Below, in pieces: positions 1-8,711 of a DNA stretch of 64,000 nucleotides. The first letter of the stretch is position 1. Each line of letters opens with the position of its first letter. Below the pieces are notes generated by a model that saw only the letters and a list, made by a program, of their open reading frames with translations, had not been told where the DNA came from and did no database searches. The DNA is from Marchantia polymorpha subsp. ruderalis (taxonomy: Eukaryota; Streptophyta; Marchantiopsida; Marchantiales; Marchantiaceae): the NCBI GenBank assembly GCA_037833965.1, contig AP031355.1:12921501-12985500 (forward strand). The letters run 5' to 3'. A program made the position numbers and the translations under genes.

Positions 1-168
1 TTGGAGCATGATCTTCTCAAAACTTTTGTGAGAAATCTTCAACTCCCTGATTTCATTCTTTGCAGCAGCCAAGGCAACATTTTGTGCCTTGAATTCTTGG
101 CGTAGCACTTTCAATTCCTCCAAAACCGTTTGCACAAGATTGAGAAGTTTGTTTTCAGAATCCATCAT
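1..168 (-). CDS. LINE ORF1, N-terminal part, alpha subfamily (cut by window edge)
   Basis: ORF1 of an L1-type retrotransposon, the RNA-binding chaperone that coats the element RNA. Only the first 56 codons lie in the window; the start is the ATG ATG pair read on the minus strand at 168-163. The sequence (begins MMDSENKLLNLVQTVLEEL) is nearly identical to the ORF1 starts at 12506 and 17460. It is rich in Leu/Glu/Lys heptads, as expected for the trimerising coiled coil of L1 ORF1 proteins. The start follows directly on the 165-bp monomer array (169-867), so this is a 5' end whose body lies outside the window. Whether the rest is intact cannot be seen. Confidence 0.8.
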   Translation of the reverse strand, partial: MMDSENKLLNLVQTVLEELKVLRQEFKAQNVALAAAKNEIRELKISHKSFEKIMLQ

Positions 169-867
169 GAACCCAACTTTGCAAGATGTTACACAAGCTC
201 AAAGTTTCGAAATGAAAACTTCTTGACAGCAGCTTCGTTGGGGCTGAAAATTCGCAGGTATGTGCGCCCGGCCGTCGTGAACAAGCCCACTAAATCTCAG
301 CTCCTGTTGACACTCCAGCAAGAAGATATGGCCCCCGCAAGATTCATGCTCAAATCCCTAAACTCAAAGATTCGAAATGACAACTTCTTGACAGCAGCTC
401 CGTTGGGGCTGAAAATTCGCAGGTATGTACGCCCGGCCGTCGTGAACAAGCCTACCAAATCTCAACTCCTGTTGACACTCCAGCAAGAAGATATGGCCCC
501 CGCAAGATTCATGCTCAAATCCCTAAACTCAAAGATTCGAAATGACAACTTCTTGACAGCAGCTCCGTTGGGGTTGACAATTCGCGGGTATGTGCGCCCA
601 GCCGTCGTGAACAAGCTCACCAAATCTCAGCTCCTGTTGACACTCCAGCAAGAAGATATGGCCCCCGCAAGATTCATGCTCAAATCCCTAAACTCAAAGA
701 TTCGAAATGACAACTTCTTGACAGCAGCTCCGTTGGGGCTGAAAAATTCGCAGGTATGTACGCCCGGCCGTCGTGAACAAGCCTACCAAATCTCAACTCC
801 TGTTGACACTCCAGCAAGAAGATATGGCCCCCGCAAGATTCATGCTCAAATCCCTAAACTCAAAGAT
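169..867 (-). repeat. 165-bp tandem monomers, 5' UTR/promoter array of alpha LINE
   Basis: About four head-to-tail copies of a 165-bp unit. The marker AACTTCTTGACAGCAGCT recurs at 217, 382, 547 and 712, exactly 165 bp apart. The array abuts an ORF1 start at 168, as do the arrays at 11888-12488 and 16571-17450. By analogy with mouse L1 monomers I infer an internal promoter; no promoter motif was proved. Because 165 is divisible by three, the plus strand is open across the whole array as a chain of 55-residue repeats. I treat this as a by-product, not a gene. Confidence 0.85.
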
Positions 868-906
868 TGTAATTGTAGATCCTGGTAATAGAAGGAAAAC
901 TTGGAT
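868..906 (-). mobile_element. Short scrap of LINE reverse transcriptase at an inversion junction
   Basis: About 40 bp whose minus-strand translation (VGTRSKFSFYYQ) matches the post-YADD part of the LINE RT (VGTRSKFSFFYK in the copy at 2566-5430). It sits between the minus-strand monomer array and a plus-strand ORF2 fragment, so it is filler at a rearranged junction. Exact borders are uncertain by a few bases. Confidence 0.6.
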
Positions 907-2247
907 CTAGTGCCCACTATAAGTATGTGAGTGCACATCCGATTTGGAAGATGGCGGACATCCTCAACATTGTTGAGACTTGGGAGCATGAAAGTAATGT
1001 TATTGGAGAGATACAAGGGTTTACTCTGGTGGGATCTACTTGGAACCATAGAACTCGACGAGCAGGAAGAGGCTTTGGAGGCATTGCTACTTTCATCAGA
1101 TCTGAACTTCTTCCTATGATACATTTGGAAAGCCAAGATATTGGGAAACAATATCATTGGCTTTGTCTTGGATCGATTAGAGGATCTTACAGTTATTTGG
1201 CAGTTTGTTACTTTGCACCATTATCCATGCAGATCTACTCCACAAGCACTTGCAATCGAAGTCAACCATTCCATCGGCTCATAGGAGATGTTCTCAAATA
1301 TCAAGACAAAGGTGAAGTTTTTCTTGTTGGAGACTTCAATGCCCGCATACGTTCCGCTCAATTTACACAATTTGATAGTTCCTTGTCTTCTCACTCTTTT
1401 GAAGAAAGTAGAGATAGTTTGTGGTCTAGAGTCTCTTGTGATCCTTGTACAAATGATTTGACTGAGCATTTCTTGACTTTTGGAGCCACTTGTAATCTGA
1501 AAGTTCTCAATGGTGTTTCTTTCTTTCCCAACTCTCACTCCAATACATGTTTTTCCTCTACTGGTGTTAGCACTATAGATTATCTTTTGTCCTCTGCCAC
1601 TAATAGTTCATTTATCTCAGCGTTTGATATTCTAGAGCCTCAACCAGAATTAGATCATACACCTCTTTTATTTACTCTTTTGCTGCCAACGTCAATCCCT
1701 CTCCCTACATACTATGTTTCTACTTCCCCCAAGTTTTGTTTAGATGCTAGTAAAAAGCAACTTTATAGTGAACATTTCCAAGACCTCTTGACTTGTACAA
1801 CTTGGAGCCTTGATCCACATACATCTAGTTTGCAACTAACAGAGTTGCTCCAAAACTCTGCTTCTAAGTTCTTTTTGAGACATAAGACCAGGAGAGCTAG
1901 AGGTCTTCCTTGCAATGAATGGTTTGACTTTGATTGCAAGCAAGCGAGGGCGAGATCACTTGATAAATCCTTGGATCTTCACAATCGGTTGATTATGACA
2001 AGACTTTACAAAGACTTGATGAAGTCCAAGAAACAAGCATTTTTGAGGCAGAAGCAAGAGTGCTTGACAAAGCAGCTCTTGGAGAATCCCAAATCTTTTT
2101 GGAGGCGGTTGGCATTACGATCTTCTAAACCTACTCTTGATCCCAAGTCTTTGATTTCTTTTGCTGAAAAGCTTTATTTTTTTCCCAATGTTGCATCTAT
2201 GCCACATTGTGAAGGAAATCCAGGCTTATTTTCAGAAGTTGAAGTGA
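907..2247 (+). pseudogene. LINE ORF2, endonuclease half, alpha subfamily
   Basis: APE-type endonuclease that nicks the target DNA for target-primed reverse transcription. The frame is open from about 927. Visible are the early W-x-x-E region (ETWEHES), GGIATFI, GDFNAR (residues 135-140 of the open frame) and STIDYLL. The late SDH motif reads LDH because of a single C-to-T change, so a conserved endonuclease residue is lost. The linker runs to the start of the RT domain and stops at the GATG sequence at 2244-2247. There a minus-strand beta element is inserted; the same ORF resumes at 8712. The extreme N-terminus is replaced by the junction scrap at 868-906. Confidence 0.85.
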
Positions 2248-2565
2248 TGGTAAATGGTAAATAGATCAAGCCCGTGGGACCCAAAGGGTCAAAAGGCTAA
2301 AAAACACAATACAAACAATCCAACTCCAAACTAGGAGAGAACCAAAAGAACCCCCTAGCTAGTGCCCAAAGCACTAGAACGGTAACTAATAATATCTCTA
2401 ATGTAACAACCTAAATCATAAGGCTCGAGTTGAAGCAGAGAAAAGAAATTCTCGACATCAACTTTATGCGCCACTCGAATCTCTATATATCTAGTACAAG
2501 TAATAAACACATGCTCTTCATCCTCAACATTTCTCCCATCACATAGCCTACAAATCCGTTCACTC
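2248..2565 (-). mobile_element. 3' end of a minus-strand beta LINE (zinc finger, 3' UTR, tail)
   Basis: Read on the minus strand this is the last part of ORF2 (CRLCDGRNVEDEEHVF, then the terminal SALGTS and stop at 2355), followed by the 3' UTR hairpin and the heptamer tail at 2248-2263. The residues match beta (RNVEDEEHVFITC), not alpha (RKVEDEEHVFLTC). Together with the beta 5' half at 5546-8711 it can be read as one minus-strand beta element that lost most of its RT and received the plus-strand copy at 2566-5545. Confidence 0.8.
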
Positions 2566-5430
2566 CTACAACACGCTTTTGCAACCGAAGTGAACCATTC
2601 CATCAGCTTATTGAAGATGTTCTTAGATTCCAAAGTAAAGGGGATGTCTTTCTTGCTGGAGATTTCAATGCTCGTATACGTTGTGCTCAATTTACTCAAT
2701 TTAGTGATCCCTTGGCTTCTTCTATGTTTGAAGAAATTTACGATAGTTTGTGGTCTAGAACCTCTTTTGATCCTTCCACAAACTCTTTGACAGAGCACTT
2801 TTTGACATTTGGAGCCACTTGTAACTTGAAGGTTCTCAATGGAACCTCTCGCTTTCCCAACTCTCAGTCCAATACTTGTTTTTCCCCTACCGGTGCTAGC
2901 ACAATAGATTTTCTCTTGTCTTCCTTGGTTAGTACCTCTCTGATCTCCAATTTTGATGTTTTGGATCCTCAACCTGAATCAGATCATGCACCTCTTTTGT
3001 TCACACTTTCAATGTCAAAATCAATCTCTACTTCACCTTGCCAATCTCTTTTACCTTCTCCCAAGTTTTGCTTAGATCCTTGTAGAAAAGACCTTTATGC
3101 AGAACATCTACAAGATCTTTTGACTCACACCATATGGAGTCCAGATTCGCATACCGCTAGTTTACAGCTCATAGAATTGCTCAAAACTTCTGCATCGAAG
3201 TTCTTTTTGAGGCATAGTACTAGGATTGCTAAGGGGCTACCTTGCAATGGATGGTTTGACTCCGAATGCAAGCTAGCAAGGGCAAGGTCTGTTGATAGGT
3301 CTTTGGATATTCAAAGTCGGCTTCTTTTGACAAGGATATACAAAGACTTGGTGAAGTCTAAGAAACGAGCTTTCTTAAGACAAAAGCAAGAATCCTTGAC
3401 AAAGGACCTGATGAAGGATCCCAAGTCCTTTTGGAGACGATTAGCTACACCATCGTCAAAACCTTCTCTTGATTCCTCTTGATTCCGAGTCTTTGGTAGC
3501 TTTTGCCGAAAAGCTCTATTTCTTTCCAGAAGCCACATCTATGCCATATTGCGAAGCAACACCTGGATTATTTTCGGAAGGAGAGGTGATGACTATTCTC
3601 CGAAAATTAGCAAATGGCAAATGTGAGGATTTAGATGGCTTGTCCATTGAACTTATCAAGTGGGGAGGAGATTGTATTGGACCGGTTCTCACTAAGCTTT
3701 TGGAAGATGCTATGGTTCATGGTTTTCCATCAACTTGGTCCATGCGGAAGATTGTTCCTATTCATAAATCAGGAAGGAAGGACGTGGTGACAAACTATCG
3801 CACCATCATGGTTGGTAGTGTTTTTGCCAAGTTGTTTGGGAAGTTGGTAGAATCGAAGTTGAGCACATGGACAGAGGATTTTCAGAAGAGAGCAAAGGCC
3901 CAAGCCGGTTTTCGTCCTACATACAACACTATTGACCATATTTTGGCCTTACGTGTTTTATGGGAGAAATCCAAGGGCAATGGGAAAGCTTTATTTTGTG
4001 CCTTCATCGATTTGAAGAAAGCTTTTGATACTGTTCCTCGAAAGCTTTTATGGGAAAGACTACAAGACATTGGAGTACCGGCTAATCTACTCGGAGCTGT
4101 GGCCACTTTATACACTTCAGTTCGAGCTAAGATTGATGCCTCTCAGCCTCAAGAGATCTCGAGCACCATTGGAGTTATTCAAGGTTGTCCTCTCTCTCCT
4201 ACTCTATTCGGAATATTCATAGATGATATAGAAAGGTGGTTGGATGATTGTGAGAGTGAAGGAGTCAAACTTGGAGACTTTGTGATCAAAGCTCTTTTGT
4301 ACGCAGATGATATCATATTACTAGCACGTGATGCAATTAGTTTACAGAAACACCTTGATACTTTGGCTAGCTTTTGTACTCGAAATCAGATGGAGGTCAA
4401 TCTGGAAAAATCAAAGATCATTCTTGTGGGCACTAGATCCAAGTTCTCTTTCTTTTACAAGGGACTAGAATTGGAACAAGTGAAGAGTTACAAATATTTA
4501 GGCATTGATTTTTCTCAGAATTATAGTTGGGCACTTTGTGTACAAAAGAGAGTAGAAGCTGGTTACAAAGCTCTATATTCATTGTTAAATCGATGTAGAA
4601 GAGCCCATCTAGTATCTTGGAGTCTTAGGAAATTTTTATTTAGGAGTTTAGTGTTGCCGGTGGTTCTATATGGGACACAAGTGTGGGGTCCTGGCAGTAA
4701 GAAGACAAGTTGGTTGCGTGTGGAGAGGGTGCAAAAGATCTTCTTACAAGAAGAGTTAGGTGTAAGGAACCAAACTCCTTATGCTATTCTTCTTGCGGAA
4801 ACCGGTTGTCTACCTTTTGAGGCTGAAGCTCTCTACTTGACCATCACTTATATTAGAAGGGTGAGATCTCTTGATGCTTCTCGACTTCCTCTTCATGCTT
4901 TGCGTGCCACACGTTCCAAGGGATGGTTTGCAGATGTGATGACTTGGTCTTTGAGGTGGAATGTGACGGATTTGGATTGGGATCTGCAACCTATGGCCCT
5001 TCGCGAGCGTATTAAGGAGGAGTTTCTCAACATCATTTGGAGGAGAGGAGGCACTAAAATGCAGTTTTATCAACTTCATGTGAATCCTATGCTTATTTAT
5101 TGTGAGCAAGGGTACCTTGTTGCAGAGATTGCTACATCTTTACGTCATATTATTGCGAGGCATAGAACAGGATCTCATAGGCTTGGAATTGAGGAAGGAC
5201 GTTGGTTGAATATTGATAGGAGTGAACGGATTTGTAGGCTATGTGATGGGAGAAATGTTGAGGATGAAGAGCATGTGTTTATTACTTGTACTAGATATAT
5301 AGAGATTCGAGTGGCGCATAAAGTTGATGTCGAGAATTTCTTTTCTCTGCTTCAACTCGAGCCTTATGATTTAGGTTGTTACATTAGAGATATTATTAGT
5401 TACCGTTCTAGTGCTTTGGGCACTAGCTAG
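2566..5430 (+). pseudogene. LINE ORF2, beta subfamily: endonuclease C-half, RT, zinc finger
   Basis: Nearly complete ORF2 lacking the first part of the endonuclease. The upstream frame (from 2712) shows STIDFLL and SDHAPLLF. The downstream frame (3469-5430) carries the full RT: motif A FIDLKKAFDTV, motif B GVIQGCPLSPTLFG, motif C YADD intact, then LEKSKIILVG and YKYLGIDFS. The C-terminal finger is CRLCDGRN...H..C, before the stop at 5428-5430. The two frames are separated by a 10-bp tandem duplication (CTCTTGATTC twice, about 3467-3486), which is absent from the related copy at 40784 and causes a frameshift. The element is therefore dead as it stands, although its catalytic motifs are kept. 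Confidence 0.88.
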
Positions 5431-5545
5431 GGGGTTCTTTTGGTTCTCTCCTAGTTTGGAGTTGGATTGTTTGTATTGTGTTTTTTAGCCTTTTGACCCT
5501 TTGGGTCCCACGGGCTTGATCTATTTACCATTTACCATTTACCAT
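5431..5545 (+). other. LINE 3' UTR with conserved hairpin and (TTTACCA)n tail
   Basis: Short 3' UTR after ORF2. A nested stem is visible at 5487-5516: AGCC...GGCT outside, GACCC-TTT-GGGTC inside. It is followed by GATCTA and about three heptamers TTTACCA ending at 5545. The same hairpin and tail close the copies at 2248, 10668, 11597, 13060, 18009, 18887, 19676 and 42853. The final 70 or so bases are shared even by gamma, whose upstream UTR differs. I infer that this is the structure the RT recognises. Confidence 0.85.
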
Positions 5546-6711
5546 CTTAAGAAAGCTCGTTTCTTAGACTTCACCAAGTCTTTGTATATCCTTGTCAAAA
5601 GAAGCCGACTTTGAATATCCAAAGACCTATCAACAGACCTTGCCCTTGCTAGCTTGCATTCGGAGTCAAACCATCAATTGCAAGGTAGCCCCTTAGCAAT
5701 CCTAGTACTATGCCTCAAAAAGAACTTCGATGCAGAAGTTTTGAGCAATTCTATGAGCTGTAAACTAGCGGTATGTGAATCTGGACTCCATATGGTGTGA
5801 GTCAAAAGATCTTGTAGATGTTCTGCATAAAGGTCTCTTTTACAAGGATCTAAGCGAAACTTGGGAGAAGCTAAAAGAGATTGGCGAGGTGAAGTAGAGA
5901 TTGATTTTGACATTGAAAGTGTGAACAAAAGAGGTGCATGATCTGATTCAGGTTGAGGATCCAAAACATCAAAATTGGAGATCAGAGAGGTACTAACCAA
6001 GGAAGACAAGAGAAAATCTATTGTGCTAGCACCGGTAGGGGAAAAACAAGTATTGGACTGAGAGTTGGAAAAGCGAGAGGTTCCATTGAGAACCTTCAAG
6101 TTACAAGTGGCTCCAAATGTCAAAAAGTGCTCTGTCAAAGAGTTTGTGGAAGGATCAAAAGAGGTTCTAGACCACAAACTATCGTAAATTTCTTCAAACA
6201 TAGAAGAAGCCAAGGGATCACTAAATTGAGTAAATTGAGCACAACGTATACGAGCATTGAAATCTCCAGCAAGAAAGACATCCCCTTTACTTTGGAATCT
6301 AAGAACATCTTCAATAAGCCGATGAAATGGTTCACTTCGGTTGCAAAAGCGTGTTGAGTAGATACCCATGGACAATGGTGCAAAATAACAAATTGCCAAA
6401 TAGCAATAAGATCCTCCAACCACCCCGAGACGTAGCCAATGATACTGTCCATCAACATCTTGAGCTTCTAGATGTATGAGAGCTAGAAGATGAGACCTGA
6501 TGAAAGTAGCAATACCTCCTTGACCCCTTCCCGCATGTTGTCTTCTCTGGTTCCATGTCGACCCCACCAAGGTAAACCCTTCCAACTCAGCAATAGTATT
6601 GCTTTCATGTTCCCAAGTCTCCACAATGTTGATGACGTCAGCCATCTTCCAAATCGGAGCAGCATTCACATACTTTGTTGTTGAAAGTCCTCGGATATTC
6701 CACACCAACAC
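5546..6711 (-). pseudogene. LINE ORF2, endonuclease half, beta subfamily
   Basis: Minus-strand ORF2 start and endonuclease. The N-terminus reads VLVWNIRGLSTTKY, typical of APE-type LINE endonucleases. The start codon is GTG here, where the copy at 39529 has ATG. ETWEHES, GGIATFI, GDFNARI, STIDFLL and SDHAPLLF are all present. One nonsense change (GGA to TGA, about 5671-5673) ends the long frame after KGLPCN; the frame then continues to 5546. There the sequence is cut and abuts the tail of the plus-strand copy. It lies about 20 bp downstream of the ORF1 stop, the usual dicistronic LINE layout. Confidence 0.85.
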
Positions 6712-6729
6712 CCTTATCTTCTCGGATTG

Positions 6730-7609
6730 CTATGTTGACGACACCCTCCTCTTCTGAGTAACGATTGCTCTCCCATCGTGTAAATAAGCAACAAAACCCG
6801 ATTCTTGAGCCTCTTTTACCTTCACAAGCTCCTTTCTCCTAACTTCCACTTGTAGAGGAGTCAGATCAGGATCCAACCATATTCTACGTCCCTTTAACAT
6901 AGCCTTATTAGCCAAGGCAACATCACGTTGAGTTTGATTGACAAACTTCACTATAATACCACGAGGTTGAGCTCCCTTGTTTCCAATACGAAAAGCTTGA
7001 GCCAATTCCGCATTGGAAACCTGAAGTGTTTCATCCAAAAACTTGGTGACAACACTCTTGACATCTTCATTCTCTATTTCAGGTAAACCTGAAATTCTCA
7101 CATTCTTCCTACGTGCAAGCTAGTTGGACTTTTCAATCTCTTGTTCTTGACAAAAAGAGATTTGAGCAGCCTTTGTAGCTTCAGCGTAGGATTTGATCTT
7201 CAAATCTAAGCTTTCGATAGGGTTTGGCCTTTGGGGTCTTTTCCCTTGTTTGTGGCTGTCGCTTGTATTGTGTTTTCCAGCCTTTTGACCCTTTGGGTCC
7301 CCCGGGCTTGATCTATTACCATTTACCATTTACCATATCGACCACCTCATGCAATCTAGTACTATCCGCACTTGTCATCTGAGAGCATACCTTCCCTTGG
7401 ATGTCATCCACAGATTTAGATACATCCCACATCACACCCACACTATCTTTGAACACCTTCTCCACGTTCTTCTGTGATCCCTTCAACTCTCGAATTTGAT
7501 TATGTGCGAGAGTTAAAGCAGCCTGTTGCATCTTGAATTCATGTCTAAGTTCCTTCAATTCTTCGAAAATTGTTTGCAGAAGCTGAAAAATATCGTCTTG
7601 AGAAGCCAT
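6730..7609 (-). pseudogene. LINE ORF1, beta subfamily, split by a 120-bp insertion
   Basis: RNA-binding ORF1. It starts at ATG 7609 (MASQDDIFQLLQTIFEEL). After removing the insertion at 7218-7337 and one copy of its TCGA duplication, exactly 756 nt remain (251 residues plus stop). Order of parts: N-terminal coiled coil (about residues 10-90), a linker (KIKSYAEATKAAQISFCQE), an RRM-like domain (NVRISGLPE ... IIVKFVNQTQRDVAL), then a basic C-terminal domain (LTPLQVEVRRKELVKVKEA ... AIVTQKRRV). This architecture matches the coiled-coil/RRM/CTD ORF1 of L1 elements. One nonsense codon (CAG to TAG) lies just before the RRM. Expressed function is therefore unlikely. Confidence 0.83.
7218..7337 (+). 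mobile_element. Solo gamma LINE 3' end (120 bp) with TCGA target duplication
   Basis: Plus-strand insertion inside the minus-strand ORF1. It carries the gamma 3' UTR (TAGGGTTTGGCCTTTGGGGT...), the common hairpin and (TTTACCA)n. ORF1 sequence resumes on both sides with TCGA repeated (7214-7217 and 7338-7341), which I read as a 4-bp target-site duplication. It is an extreme 5' truncation: only UTR and tail were copied. Confidence 0.8.
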
Positions 7610-7639
7610 GTCGTATCAACCGAAACACTCTAAATTCTA

Positions 7640-8530
7640 GGTCAAAACACCAAAAAATATCGTAACTTCTCACTCAAGCGTCCATGCACCTTCAAACTTG
7701 ATGACCTTCTGCCGAATATCAATCCCCAAGTCCTCAAAAATTTTCAGCCTCAGATCATGCTTTGTCGAAAAGATAAAAATGTCTGAACATTTTTGTGACC
7801 ACCTGAACACTCGAGATAAAAAGTCGAAACTCAAAATGGTCTGTAACTTCTGACTCAAGCGTCCGTTCACCTTCAAACTTTTTACGCTACTGCCGAATAT
7901 TGATCTCCAAGTCCCCACAAATTTTCAGCCTCAGGTCATGCTTCCTCAAAAAGATAAAAATGTCTGAACATTTTTGAGACCACCGGAACACTCGAAACAA
8001 AAAGTCGAAACTCCAAATGGGCAGTTACTTCTGACTTAAGCATCCGTTGACCTTCAAACTTTTTATGCTACTGCCAAATATTGATCTACAAGTCCCCAAA
8101 AATTTTAAGCCTCAGATCATGCTTCATCAAAAAGATAAAAATGTCTAAACATTTTTGTGACCACCGGAACACTCGAAACAAAAAGTCAAAACTCCAAATG
8201 GGCTGTAACTTCTGACTCAAGCGTCCGTTAACCTTCAAACTTTTTATGCTACTGCCAAATATTGATCTCCAAGTCCCAAAAAATTTTCAGCCTCAGATCA
8301 TGCTTCGTCAAAAAGATAAAAATGTCTGAACATTTTTGTGACCACGAGAACACTCCAAACAAAAAGTCGAAACTCCAAATGGGCTGTAACTTCTGAATCA
8401 AGCGTCTGTTCACCTTCAAAATTTTTATGCTACTGCCGAATATTATTGTTCAAGTCTCCAAAAATTTTCAGCCTCAGATCATACTTCTCTAAAAAGATAA
8501 AAATGTCTGAACATTTTTGTGACCACGTGA
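7640..8530 (-). repeat. 181-bp tandem monomers, 5' UTR/promoter array of beta LINE
   Basis: Five tandem copies with exact 181-bp spacing: the marker AGATAAAAATGTCT falls at 7771, 7952, 8133, 8314 and 8495. The array lies directly upstream of the beta ORF1 start (7609) and reappears in the same place in the full-length copy at 37840-38755. I see no similarity to the 165-bp alpha monomer, although the proteins of alpha and beta are clearly related. Promoter function is inferred from position. Confidence 0.85.
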
Positions 8531-8711
8531 AACACTCGCAATTGACACTCTTCGCTGAAGAAATTCGTGAACTTCGGCGTCCCAACTCCAAAATGCGTGA
8601 AATTTTGCAGGCTGGAGCGCGCTACCCAACTCCACGCCCTTGCAAATTTTCAGCTTCCGTGGACATTCAGACGCAAAGAAACGATCTCTGCAAGAAACGA
8701 TCTCGACCAAG
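8531..8711 (-). promoter_or_regulatory. Beta LINE 5' leader upstream of the monomers
   Basis: Non-monomer leader, more GC-rich than the monomers (TAGCGCGCTCCAG and GATCGTTTCTTGCAGAGATCG on the minus strand). A similar leader stands upstream of the monomers at 37620-37840, so it belongs to the element. It ends at 8711, where the interrupted alpha ORF2 resumes at GATGACTC. Its role as part of the promoter is inferred. Confidence 0.6.

Noticed and set aside
130..888. Long plus-strand frame of 252 codons with 55-residue repeats as a protein-coding gene
   Set aside because: It is the antisense of the alpha LINE monomers. The period (165 bp) is a multiple of three, so one open unit makes all open. 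Kept only as a low-weight finding.
2355..2972. Minus-strand 205-codon frame as a gene
   Set aside because: It reads the antisense of the plus-strand endonuclease and runs into the minus-strand LINE 3' end; a chimera of shadow and real fragment.
2248..5545. Simple twin-priming inversion of a single LINE
   Set aside because: Both the minus and the plus segment carry their own 3' tail, which a single twin-primed copy cannot have.
8640..8711. Upstream extension of the 8712-10553 frame as its true N-terminus
   Set aside because: This part is the antisense of the beta 5' leader; the real ORF2 upstream part is at 907-2247.
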